A DNA stretch of 64,000 bases from Streptomyces sp. Root431 (GTDB lineage Bacteria > Actinomycetota > Actinomycetes > Streptomycetales > Streptomycetaceae), in NCBI RefSeq assembly GCF_001426585.1, contig NZ_LMEI01000009.1, positions 720,247 through 784,246 on the forward strand, in the 5' to 3' direction. The notes beneath the pieces are model-generated. The model saw only the letters and a list, made by a program, of their open reading frames with translations, was not told where the DNA came from and made no database searches. The translations under genes were made by a program, and so were the position numbers. Shown in pieces: positions 1 to 7,776 of this stretch; the stretch's first letter is position 1, and every line of letters starts with the position of its first letter.

Positions 1-630
1 CTCGAAGACGGTGTAAGGGGAGCCGAGCATCGGCTTGTTGACGTCCTCGACGCGATCGGGCCAGACCACGCGGTGGCCGCCGTTGCGGTAGAGGAGCACC
101 GCGGCGACCCGGCCGCTCCGGTGCCGGTACGGGGGCGCGTACTCGCCGAGGAGCGGGCCGCGCGGCCGCCCGGAAGCCTCCGGGCTCCCCCGGTCCCGCG
201 CCCGCCCGTCACCGCGCGCGTCCCGCGCCGCCCCCCGCGCCTCACCCCGTCGTCCGTCCCGCTCCCGGTCCTCCGGCACCCGCGCACCCTCCTGCCCCTG
301 TTCCTGTTCGGGCCCGCGCTCCCGGTCGCGGTCCCCCTCGCGATCCCGGTCCCGGTCCTGCCCCTGATCCCTCTCCCGATCCCGGTCCCGCCCCTCGCCC
401 GGCCCGCCGTACCGCTGCCGTTCCTCCCCCTCGTACCGCTGCCGCCGTTCCCTGTCCTCGCGCAGCTGCCGTTCCCTGTCGTCCCGCACGCGCCCGGGCA
501 TGTCCTCGTACCGCTGCCGCGCCCGGCCGCCCGGCCCCGGCCCGTCCGAGCCCCGGCCGTCCGGCGCCCTCTCGTCCCACCGCGCCCGTCCGTCCGGCCG
601 CGCGCCCCCGTTCTGCTCGGGCCCGGTCAT
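1..630 (-). CDS. Arg/Asp/Glu-rich low-complexity protein, C-terminus cut by window edge
   Basis: Open from an ATG at 630 to the left edge (210 codons, no stop reached). The start overlaps the stop of the upstream ATPase gene (ATGA), so the two are probably translationally coupled. Residues 30-140 are almost entirely D, R, E, Q and G in DRDRER-type runs and look disordered. After that comes ordered sequence (GEYAPPYRHRSGRVAAVLLYR, then NGGHRVVWPDRVEDVNKPML). The ordered C-terminal domain lies outside the window, so no function is assigned. Base composition on the coding strand is strongly purine-skewed. It is the last visible gene of the cyclase-like/ATPase cassette. Confidence 0.7.
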   Translation of the reverse strand, partial: MTGPEQNGGARPDGRARWDERAPDGRGSDGPGPGGRARQRYEDMPGRVRDDRERQLREDRERRQRYEGEERQRYGGPGEGRDRDRERDQGQDRDRDREGDRDRERGPEQEQGQEGARVPEDRERDGRRGEARGAARDARGDGRARDRGSPEASGRPRGPLLGEYAPPYRHRSGRVAAVLLYRNGGHRVVWPDRVEDVNKPMLGSPYTVFE

Positions 631-3035
631 CGGTTCGCTCCTTCCGTCACGGCGTCCCACATGCGGCGCGCCGCGCCTCTGTCCAGGGGCCTGTCGCGGT
701 CCCGGACCAGTTCGTTCAGCAGGCCCCGGAGACGGTCGCGGTCACGGCGTTCCACCGCGAGCAGCGGCAGGAAGCCGCAGACATGGCCGAGCGCCTCATC
801 GTCCTTCGCGGCCCGCCGGAGCATGCTGCCGAGGGCCTCCAGGGCCACCTCGCCGGAGCGGGCCGTGGCAAGTGTGTGCCGCAGCAGCCGGGCGAGGTCG
901 GGGGTGATGGCGGGCCGGGTGGCGAGCAGGGCGACGAGCAGCGGGCGGGCCGCGTGCGGTTCGAGCTCGGGCACGTCCCGCAGGCCCCACAGGTGGGTGG
1001 TCCGGGTGTTCAGCGCGCGGATGACGGCGAGATGGACCAGGTTGGCGAGGTTGAGCCGGCCGTCGTCGAGCCACTGGTCGAAGCGCCGCAGCACGGGCTC
1101 GGGCTCGCCGGAGGCGAGCAGCCGGGCCGCGCTGAAGGCCGCGGGTCCGAGCACGTCGCCGTCGGACGCCTCGTGGACCCTGACGACCCGGGCGAGCGCG
1201 TCGAGCGAGCCGGGCACGTCCCCGGCGGCGAGCACGTAACCATGGGCGAGCAGGGCGGTCCCGACGAGCCCCGAGTCCTCGGAGACCGCCCAGTCCTTGA
1301 GTACGGCGGCGACCGCCGGCCGGATGCGGGGGTCGCGGGCGGACTCGGCGAGCGCGGTCGCGGCGGCCAGGCGGGCCACTGGCGCGTCCGTCACGGCGAG
1401 GGGCGCGATCAGCTCGCGGAATCCGTGGATCCAGTCCCAGGAGCAGAGCACGCCCGCGGCGATGGAGGCCCGCACCCACACCTCGGCCCGCGGGTCGTCG
1501 CAGAGGGCGCGCAGCCAACGCGCCACCGGTCCGCGGACGTTGTGATAGCCGTGCCAGATCTCCCCGAGGACAGCTCCGGCCAGCGCCTCCCCCTGGAAGC
1601 GGACGGCCCGCATCGGCACCTTCGCGGGACCGAGGTCGAGTTCGCCCTCCTCCAGGACGGCGCGGGCCCGCATCGGCCGGTGCTCTGCGTGCGTACCGAA
1701 CAGCCTTCGCCCCGGCGCGTGTTCGGGGTCGAGGGTGACGGCGAGCTCCCAGGCGAGGAGCTCGGCGGCCTCGGCGGCGAGGCTGTAGGCGGAGCCGTCG
1801 AAGACGGCGACGGCGATACGGAACGCCCCGGCGTTCAGGACGGGGAGCGCCTCGGGCAGCGCGCCCGGGCGGTCGCCGCCCGCGAACCACTCGCGGGCCT
1901 GGGACGTCACGAAAGACGCGCAGTCCGCGAGCAGTTGATCGTCTGTCACTTCGCCGCGCCAGTGACGGGCGAGATGGTCGGCGAGCCGCGCGGCCTCGCG
2001 CGGCCGCAGCTCCTCCAGGCCAAGGGCGGCGACGACGTCGGGGCGCGCGGCGAGCGATCGCGCGGCGTCGAGGGCCTCGGCGGGCTCGGTACGCAGCAGG
2101 ACGAAGAGATGGCGCCGGAGTACCTCTCCGGACGGCGGTGGCGGGCAGTACATCCCGTAGCGCCCGCGCAGCATCCGGTCGGCGAGCTCGCCGTTCTCGA
2201 CGAGGACGATCCCGTACGCGTTCCGGCCGCGCAGCAGCTCACCGAAGCGGTCCAGGTGCAGTTCGGAGAGGCGGGTGGCGGGGCGACGCGCGGGGGCGGA
2301 GCCGTCACCGCGCGAGCCGGAGAGGGAGTGCCGTGACTCGCTCTCCGTCCGGAAGTCCTCGGTGAGCAGCTCCATGAGGTGGCCGCCGCCCTCCTGGAGG
2401 GCCTCTTCCGTGATCTCGTCGACGCCGTGGCGCGGGTCGAGCCGGAAGACCTTGCCGCCGGTGAGTTCGTCGAGGAGGGCGAGCGCGGTGGCCTTGCGGC
2501 CGCTGCCGGGCTCGCCGCAGAGGACGAGGACACGGTGCTCGCGGAGCCGTCGCCGCATCACCGAGTAGCCGGCGGTCTCGCAGTACACCCGGCCGAGGTG
2601 TTCGAGGGTCTCGGGCGGGACGGGTCCCCGGACGAAGCGGGCGGACTGCTCGGTGCTGTACGAGAAGAACTGGTTGCCCTCGAAGACCGTGCCGTCGCCC
2701 TGGATGTTGGTGTGGCGGTCGCTGGCGGCGCTCGCCCAGGTCCGGACGGCGCGGCGCGCCGTGGCGGCGCCGCCGGCCCCACCCTCGCCGCCCAGGGGGC
2801 CCCGGTCCACGGACTCGAAGACGCTCGGCTCGCGCGGCTGCTCCCCCGCGCCGTCCCCCCGGTCGGACCCGCCCGCCCGGTCGCCTTCCCGGTCCCCCCG
2901 TCCCGCACCGCGGTCCGACCCCCGGTCTCCGCCCCTCTCCCCGCCCCTGTCCGCGCCGCGGTCCCCGCCCCGGTCGTCACCGCCGCGGCCCGAGTCCTGG
3001 GCATCGCCCGGGGACGCGCCGTCGTCGTCACTCAC
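627..3035 (-). CDS. large P-loop ATPase with N-terminal Gly/Asn motif and helical-repeat C-terminus
   Basis: 802 aa from a GTG overlapping the upstream stop (GTGA). Residues 1-70 are a D/R/G low-complexity tail. Residues 108-126 (HTNIQGDGTVFEGNQFFSY) resemble the short Gly/Asn amyloid-signalling motifs attached to actinobacterial NLR-like proteins. A Walker A (GEPGSGRKAT) follows at about 174-183, with a candidate Walker B later (AYGIVLVENGE). After about residue 480 the sequence is Ala/Leu-rich paired helices of HEAT/TPR style. This resembles a STAND-type or conflict-system ATPase acting as a sensor or scaffold. The NTPase subfamily is not clear from sequence alone. It sits between the cyclase-like gene and the Arg/Asp-rich gene, all overlapping. 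Confidence 0.75.
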   Translation of the reverse strand: MSDDDGASPGDAQDSGRGGDDRGGDRGADRGGERGGDRGSDRGAGRGDREGDRAGGSDRGDGAGEQPREPSVFESVDRGPLGGEGGAGGAATARRAVRTWASAASDRHTNIQGDGTVFEGNQFFSYSTEQSARFVRGPVPPETLEHLGRVYCETAGYSVMRRRLREHRVLVLCGEPGSGRKATALALLDELTGGKVFRLDPRHGVDEITEEALQEGGGHLMELLTEDFRTESESRHSLSGSRGDGSAPARRPATRLSELHLDRFGELLRGRNAYGIVLVENGELADRMLRGRYGMYCPPPPSGEVLRRHLFVLLRTEPAEALDAARSLAARPDVVAALGLEELRPREAARLADHLARHWRGEVTDDQLLADCASFVTSQAREWFAGGDRPGALPEALPVLNAGAFRIAVAVFDGSAYSLAAEAAELLAWELAVTLDPEHAPGRRLFGTHAEHRPMRARAVLEEGELDLGPAKVPMRAVRFQGEALAGAVLGEIWHGYHNVRGPVARWLRALCDDPRAEVWVRASIAAGVLCSWDWIHGFRELIAPLAVTDAPVARLAAATALAESARDPRIRPAVAAVLKDWAVSEDSGLVGTALLAHGYVLAAGDVPGSLDALARVVRVHEASDGDVLGPAAFSAARLLASGEPEPVLRRFDQWLDDGRLNLANLVHLAVIRALNTRTTHLWGLRDVPELEPHAARPLLVALLATRPAITPDLARLLRHTLATARSGEVALEALGSMLRRAAKDDEALGHVCGFLPLLAVERRDRDRLRGLLNELVRDRDRPLDRGAARRMWDAVTEGANR

Positions 3036-3907
3036 TCCCGCTCACCCGCCCCCGCGTCCTTGCGGATTCCGGTGAAGTCGCCGTGGATCGTGTTGCCGTG
3101 GACGTCGAGCAGGTCTCCCCCGACGTGGTACGTGCGGTTCCCACCGCCGGTTCGGGGCGTTGGGCCGTCCCCCCGCGACGGCCCAACGCCGGTCCCTGAA
3201 CCCACCCCCGACACCCGCTGCCCCTCGGATGCGCCCCCGTACCCGGTCCCGTCCTCCCCCTCGGGCCCGATCAGCGGCGGCGCGGTCCGGCGCGGGACGT
3301 GGAACCAGGCGGCCTCGTCGGTCTCCTTCGACCGGATCCGGGCCCGCCGGTAGTGGTCCGGCTCCACGTACCGCCCGCCCTCGGCGACCACGTTCCCGTA
3401 CAGCCAGTCGGAGACCACGACGAGCAGGTCGACCTCGGGGGCCTCCGCCATGATCCGCTTGGCCGTGGGGCTGTCGCAGAGCCGTGCGGCGAGATCCACC
3501 GCCCGCCCGACGAGCCCGTGCCGGTCCTGGACCACGAGCCCCGCGTTCATGCCGATCCGCAGGCGCAGCCGCCGGCTCCGGCCCGTGTTGTGGTCGCGGA
3601 GGCTCTCGTACAGGGTGTCGATCCACCGTCCGACCATGAGCCTCGGCGGCATGTCGGGGCGCAGGGCGGCGAGCACGCCGTCCCCCCGGTCCTCCTGGTG
3701 GAAGGTGCCGGGCTCGACTCCGACGGAGGCGTACGCCTCGTCGAAGGCCGCGTACATCGCCGAGCGGTACAGCTCCTTCTCGGCCATGTTCAGGGTGCCG
3801 GACCCGCAGATGTCGCCGAAGACGACGAAGCGGTGGATCCCGCCCGAGGCGGCTTCCCGGCGCGAAGCCGCCTCCTCGTGCGCCCCGTTCACTCCCCGAC
3901 TGCTCAC
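3032..3907 (-). CDS. class III nucleotide-cyclase homology domain protein with C-terminal Gly/Asn motif
   Basis: 291 aa, GTG start with AGGGAG upstream. The cyclase homology fold spans about residues 25-205. FGDICGSG carries the first metal Asp (D32), RGDGVLA the second (D76), and LRLRIGMNAGLV the core strand. The usual Asn of the Asn-Arg pair is Asp138 in GRAVDLAARL, while R142 is kept. Activity is therefore uncertain: reduced, altered in specificity, or sensory only. Residues 215-257 are a Gly/Pro linker, then YHVGGDLLDVHGNTIHGDF (260-278), a Gly/Asn repeat similar in style to the N-terminal motif of the next protein. The overlapping arrangement and matching motifs suggest the two products interact. 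A signalling or alarm-nucleotide role is inference. Confidence 0.8.
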   Translation of the reverse strand: MSSRGVNGAHEEAASRREAASGGIHRFVVFGDICGSGTLNMAEKELYRSAMYAAFDEAYASVGVEPGTFHQEDRGDGVLAALRPDMPPRLMVGRWIDTLYESLRDHNTGRSRRLRLRIGMNAGLVVQDRHGLVGRAVDLAARLCDSPTAKRIMAEAPEVDLLVVVSDWLYGNVVAEGGRYVEPDHYRRARIRSKETDEAAWFHVPRRTAPPLIGPEGEDGTGYGGASEGQRVSGVGSGTGVGPSRGDGPTPRTGGGNRTYHVGGDLLDVHGNTIHGDFTGIRKDAGAGERE

Positions 3908-3997
3908 TCGGACTCCCTGTTGGATGCCGTGGTGCCGTTGGTGCCGTGGTGGTGCGTGTCCAGACTGGCCGCGTTCCGCGACCGGCGATGTAGCCGT

Positions 3998-4723
3998 TTA
4001 CACATCCGGCGGAGATTCGTCCGCCTGTTCCGCGCGGGGGCGTGCGCGCCCCTCGGCGAGCAGCACGAGGACCCGCATGTCGATGACGATGACGGTGCGG
4101 TTCGCGGTGCGGACGACGTCCTGTTCCCGCAGCAGGCGCAGCGCCTTGGCCACCGCCTCCCGGGTGGCTCCGATGGCCGCCGCCAGGTCGTGCTGGGGCA
4201 GCGGGAGCTCCAGTACGGTCCCGGTGTCGGCCGGCCGGCCCGCGCGCTCCGCCAGCTCGACGAGGCGGGCCGCGAGGCGCTGGAGCACGGTCTCGGAGGC
4301 GAGCGCGCGGCGTTCGACGTCGGCGCTGCGCAGCCGGGTGGCGAGCTGGCGCATGATCAGCGAGGTGGCGTGCGGCCGGGCGGCGAGGAAGCGCCGGAAG
4401 CGGTCGCCGGAGACGGCCACCGCCTCGACCGCGCCGAGCGCGGTGACGGTGGCGCTGCGCGGGCGCAGGTCGACGGCGGCCAGGTCGCCGACGACCTCGC
4501 CGGCGCCGCGCAGGGCGAGGATGAGCCGGGAGCCGCGCTCGGTGCCGACGGAGACGACGGACCAGCCGGAGAGCAGTGCGAGGACGTAGGCGCTGGTGTC
4601 GTGTTCGCGGATCATCACCTCACCGGGCTCATAGGCGCGGCGGGCCCCCTCGGCTATGAGGGAACGGCGGTCGGCCGCCGGGAGGGCGTGCAGGAAGGAG
4701 CGGTCCTGCCCGAAGAGACTCAT
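3998..4723 (-). CDS. Crp/Fnr-family transcriptional regulator
   Basis: 241 aa from the ATG at 4723 (MSLFGQDRSFLHAL); a longer upstream reading lacks homology-like sequence. Residues 1-120 form the cyclic-nucleotide-binding beta barrel (EPGEVMIREHD, then GEVVGDLAAVDLRPRSATVTAL). Residues 145-225 hold the dimer helix and a winged helix-turn-helix (LPLPQHDLAAAIGATREAVAKALRLL). It does not show the full cAMP-binding RS/T set, so the ligand is unknown. It is upstream of, and on the same strand as, the cyclase-like gene with a 90-base gap, so it could control or respond to that cassette. Confidence 0.85.
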   Translation of the reverse strand: MSLFGQDRSFLHALPAADRRSLIAEGARRAYEPGEVMIREHDTSAYVLALLSGWSVVSVGTERGSRLILALRGAGEVVGDLAAVDLRPRSATVTALGAVEAVAVSGDRFRRFLAARPHATSLIMRQLATRLRSADVERRALASETVLQRLAARLVELAERAGRPADTGTVLELPLPQHDLAAAIGATREAVAKALRLLREQDVVRTANRTVIVIDMRVLVLLAEGRARPRAEQADESPPDV

Positions 4724-5223
4724 CACCCGCTCACCCCCGTACCGTCCGCCCACCCCTCGGGCAAGGCCCCCACCGGTGGTCGACCGGCGCCTTTCGCGTG
4801 TGTGTTCGCACCTCATGTGGCGTGCCCCGCCACATTGTTGACACTGCGTCACCTCGTGGGGTGAAGAACGCTAGAGGCGCGGAACGGCGACGTCAACGAG
4901 CACGGGGGGCGCAGGGGAGCGCCGTCCCCGGCACCCCTGCGCCCCCCGTCGGAGCAGCACGAAAGAATCACGGAACCACCACGAAAGCCGTGCTGAAGCC
5001 CCGCTGAACACCCGTGGAAACCCCTACGGCCGGGGCCCGGCGCCACCCCGGAACCAAGGCCCGCCGCCACGCCCGGAACCAAGGCCTGGCGCCACCGGGC
5101 ACCCGAGGCCCGGCGACACCCGGCAGCAAACCTCCGGGCGCCCGGTATCCGAGGCCCGGGAGTCACGACGGTTCGGAGCCTCGGGCCGACCGGCTCAAGC
5201 CCCGAGACCCACGACCGTGCGGA
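4724..5223. other. 500-base gap between pnkp 3' end and crp-like gene, with degenerate repeats
   Basis: No credible gene. The part next to the Crp start (4724-4900) should hold its promoter; a short A/T-containing patch (CACATTGTTGACACTGCGTCA, about 4831-4850) is a candidate. The part from about 5034 holds degenerate tandem units listed separately. Confidence 0.6.
5034..5157. repeat. degenerate ~24-bp tandem repeat array
   Basis: Units begin with GGCCCGGCGCCACC and end in GGAACCAA or CACCCGA. Starts are near 5034, 5058, 5083 and 5107, with a further decayed unit to about 5157. Unit length is 24-25 bases. It lies just downstream of the pnkp stop. Confidence 0.65.
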
Positions 5224-7776
5224 TCAGAGCCTCGGGTCGACCGGTTCCGACTCCAGGGCGAGGACCGCGAAGACGGCCTCGTGGACCCGCCAGAGCGGTT
5301 CGCCGTCCGCGAGTCGGTCGAGGGCCTCCAGGCCGAGCGCGTACTCGCGCAGCGCGAGCGACCGCTTGTGGCCGAGGAAGCGCTGCCGCAGGCGCTCCAG
5401 GTTCTCCGGACGGGTGTACTCGGGACCGTAGATGATCCGCAGGTACTCCCGGCCGCGCACCTTCACGCCCGGCTGCCCGAGCCGCCCCTTGGCGTCACGG
5501 ACGAGCGCGGCCAGCGGCTTGACGACCATGCCCTCACCGCCGGCTCCGGTCAGCTCCAGCCACCAGTCGGTGCCCGCGCGGACCGAGGCCTCGTCGCCGG
5601 TGTCGACGACGAGCCTGCGGGTCACCTGGAGCAGCCCGGTCGGGTCGTGCTCCACCAGCCGGTCGAGCCAGGCCAGCTGCTCGTCGTGCGGCACGGCCGC
5701 GAGCGAACGGCCACGCGCCGCGAGGAGCTGGAAGGGCGCGAACCGCACGCCCTCCAGGCCCTCGGTCGGCCAGCAGTACCTGCGGTACGCCTCGGTGAAC
5801 GCGGCCGCGTCCACCTGCCGCTCCCGCTGCTTGGCGAGGAGCCCGTCGAGCCCCTCGACCCCGCGCGCGGAGGCCCGCTCCAGGGCTTCGACCGCCCCGG
5901 GCAGGACGGCGCCGGAGGCGGCGCCGACCGCCGCGTACTGCGAGCGCAGCAACCCGGCCGACTTGAGCGACCACGGCATCAGCTCGCCGTCGAGCAACAG
6001 CCAGTCCGTGCCCAGCTCGTCCCAGAGCCCGGCGGCGCCGATCGCGGTCCGCAGCCGGTCGAGGACCTGCTCGGTGACGTCGGGGCCCGTCACGGAGCCG
6101 CTGATGGACTCCGTGAAGAAGGGCCGTCCCGTACGGGTGTACAGGGCGCCGGTCACCCCGGTGACGCCGAAGCGCTCACGGGCGGCCTCCTCGTCGCGGC
6201 AGACCAGGGCCACGGCCCGGGAGCCCATGTGCTTCTCCTCGCACACGACCCGCTCGACGCCGTCCGCCCGGTACTGGGCGAAGGCCTCGGCCGGGTGCTC
6301 CAGATACCCCTCGGCACGCGAGGTGGCGGTCGGGGCCATGGTCGGCGGCAGGTAGGTCAGCAGCCGCGGGTCGACGGCGAAGCGGCTCATGACCTCCAGG
6401 GCCGCCGCCGCGTTCTCCTCCCGTACGGCGACGTTCCCGAGCTGCCGGGTCTCCACGATCCGGCGTCCGTGCACGTCGGCGAGGTCGAGAGGCCGCCCCT
6501 CGTGCCCGCCGGGCGCCTCGGTGACGAGCGGCCGGGCCGGCTCGTACCAGACCCGCTCGGCGGGTACGTCGACGAGTTCGCGCTCCGGCCAGCGCAGCGC
6601 GGTCATCTTCCCGCCGAAGACGGCCCCGGTGTCGAGGCAGATGGTGTTGTTGATCCAGGAGGTGTTCGGTACGGGCGTGTGGCCGTACACGACGGCGGCC
6701 CGGCCCCGGTAGTCCTCCGCCCACGGGTAGCGCACCGGCAGCCCGAACTCGTCGGTCTCCCCGGTCGTGTCCCCGTACAGCGCGTGCGAGCGCACCCGGC
6801 CGGAGGTGCGGCCGTGGTACTTCTCCGGCAGCCCGGCGTGGCAGACGACGAGGGCGCCGCCGTCGAGGACGTAGTGGCTGACGAGCCCGTCGATGAACCG
6901 CGCGACCTCCGCCCGGAACTCCTCGCTCTCGCCCTCCAGCTGCTCGATCGTCTCGGCGAGCCCGTGGGTCTGCTGGACCTTCCTTCCCTTCAGCCAGCGG
7001 CCGAGCTTGTTCTCGTGGTTGCCGGGGACGCAGAGGGCGTCGCCCGAGGCCACCATGGCCATGACGCGCCGCAGGACGCCCGGCGAGTCGGGGCCGCGGT
7101 CGACGAGGTCGCCGACGAAGACGGCCGTGCGCCCCTCGGGGTGGTGGCCGTCCACGTAACCCAGCCTGGCGAGCAGGGTGTCCAGCTCGGACCGGCAGCC
7201 GTGGATGTCACCGATGATGTCGAAGGGGCCGGTGAGGTGGCGCAGGTCGTTGAAGCGGCGCTCCCGGACGATCCCGGCGGCCTCCACCTCCTCGACGGAG
7301 CGCAGGACGTGGACCTTGCGGAAGCCCTCGCGCTCCAGTCCGCGCAGCGAGCGGCGCAGCTCGCGGCGGTGCCGCTGGATGACGTGCGCGGGCATGTCCG
7401 CCCGGTCGGGCCGGCCGGCGTTCCGGCTGCGGCAGACGTCCTCCGGCAGGTCGAGGACGATCGCGATCGGCAGTACGTCGTGGGACCTGGCCAGCTGGAC
7501 GAGCTGACGCCGGGCCTCCTGCTGCACGTTGGTCGCGTCGACGACGGTCAGCCGCCCGGCGGCCAGCCGCTTGCCGACGATGTAGTGGAGGACGTCGAAG
7601 GCGTCCTTGCTCGCGGACTGGTCGTTCTCGTCGTCGGCGACGAGGCCCCGGCAGAAGTCGGAGGAGACGATCTCGGTCGGCTTGAAGTGGCGCCGGGCGA
7701 AGGTCGACTTGCCGGAGCCGGTGGCGCCGACGAGCACCACGAGGGACAGGTCGGTGACGGGCAGGGCCTGGGTCAT
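5224..7776 (-). CDS. pnkp: bacterial polynucleotide kinase-phosphatase-ligase domain protein Pnkp
   Basis: 850 aa, start ATG at 7776 overlapping the hen1 stop (ATGA); length matches the Pnkp family. Three modules are visible. A 5'-kinase has P-loop GATGSGKS at residues 17-24. A binuclear metallophosphoesterase carries GDIHGC (about 190), GDLVDRGPD (about 220) and PGNHE (about 250). A C-terminal nucleotidyltransferase has the adenylation lysine in EKHMGSR (K515). Known family role: healing and sealing of broken RNA, especially tRNA cleaved by ribotoxins, with Hen1 adding a 2'-O-methyl mark at the junction. Cytoplasmic; co-transcribed with hen1. Confidence 0.95.
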   Translation of the reverse strand: MTQALPVTDLSLVVLVGATGSGKSTFARRHFKPTEIVSSDFCRGLVADDENDQSASKDAFDVLHYIVGKRLAAGRLTVVDATNVQQEARRQLVQLARSHDVLPIAIVLDLPEDVCRSRNAGRPDRADMPAHVIQRHRRELRRSLRGLEREGFRKVHVLRSVEEVEAAGIVRERRFNDLRHLTGPFDIIGDIHGCRSELDTLLARLGYVDGHHPEGRTAVFVGDLVDRGPDSPGVLRRVMAMVASGDALCVPGNHENKLGRWLKGRKVQQTHGLAETIEQLEGESEEFRAEVARFIDGLVSHYVLDGGALVVCHAGLPEKYHGRTSGRVRSHALYGDTTGETDEFGLPVRYPWAEDYRGRAAVVYGHTPVPNTSWINNTICLDTGAVFGGKMTALRWPERELVDVPAERVWYEPARPLVTEAPGGHEGRPLDLADVHGRRIVETRQLGNVAVREENAAAALEVMSRFAVDPRLLTYLPPTMAPTATSRAEGYLEHPAEAFAQYRADGVERVVCEEKHMGSRAVALVCRDEEAARERFGVTGVTGALYTRTGRPFFTESISGSVTGPDVTEQVLDRLRTAIGAAGLWDELGTDWLLLDGELMPWSLKSAGLLRSQYAAVGAASGAVLPGAVEALERASARGVEGLDGLLAKQRERQVDAAAFTEAYRRYCWPTEGLEGVRFAPFQLLAARGRSLAAVPHDEQLAWLDRLVEHDPTGLLQVTRRLVVDTGDEASVRAGTDWWLELTGAGGEGMVVKPLAALVRDAKGRLGQPGVKVRGREYLRIIYGPEYTRPENLERLRQRFLGHKRSLALREYALGLEALDRLADGEPLWRVHEAVFAVLALESEPVDPRL

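Noticed and set aside
783..2336. Long plus-strand reading frame opposite the ATPase gene
   Set aside because: Reverse shadow typical of GC-rich DNA. The minus-strand frame has the P-loop, start/stop overlaps and better codon bias.
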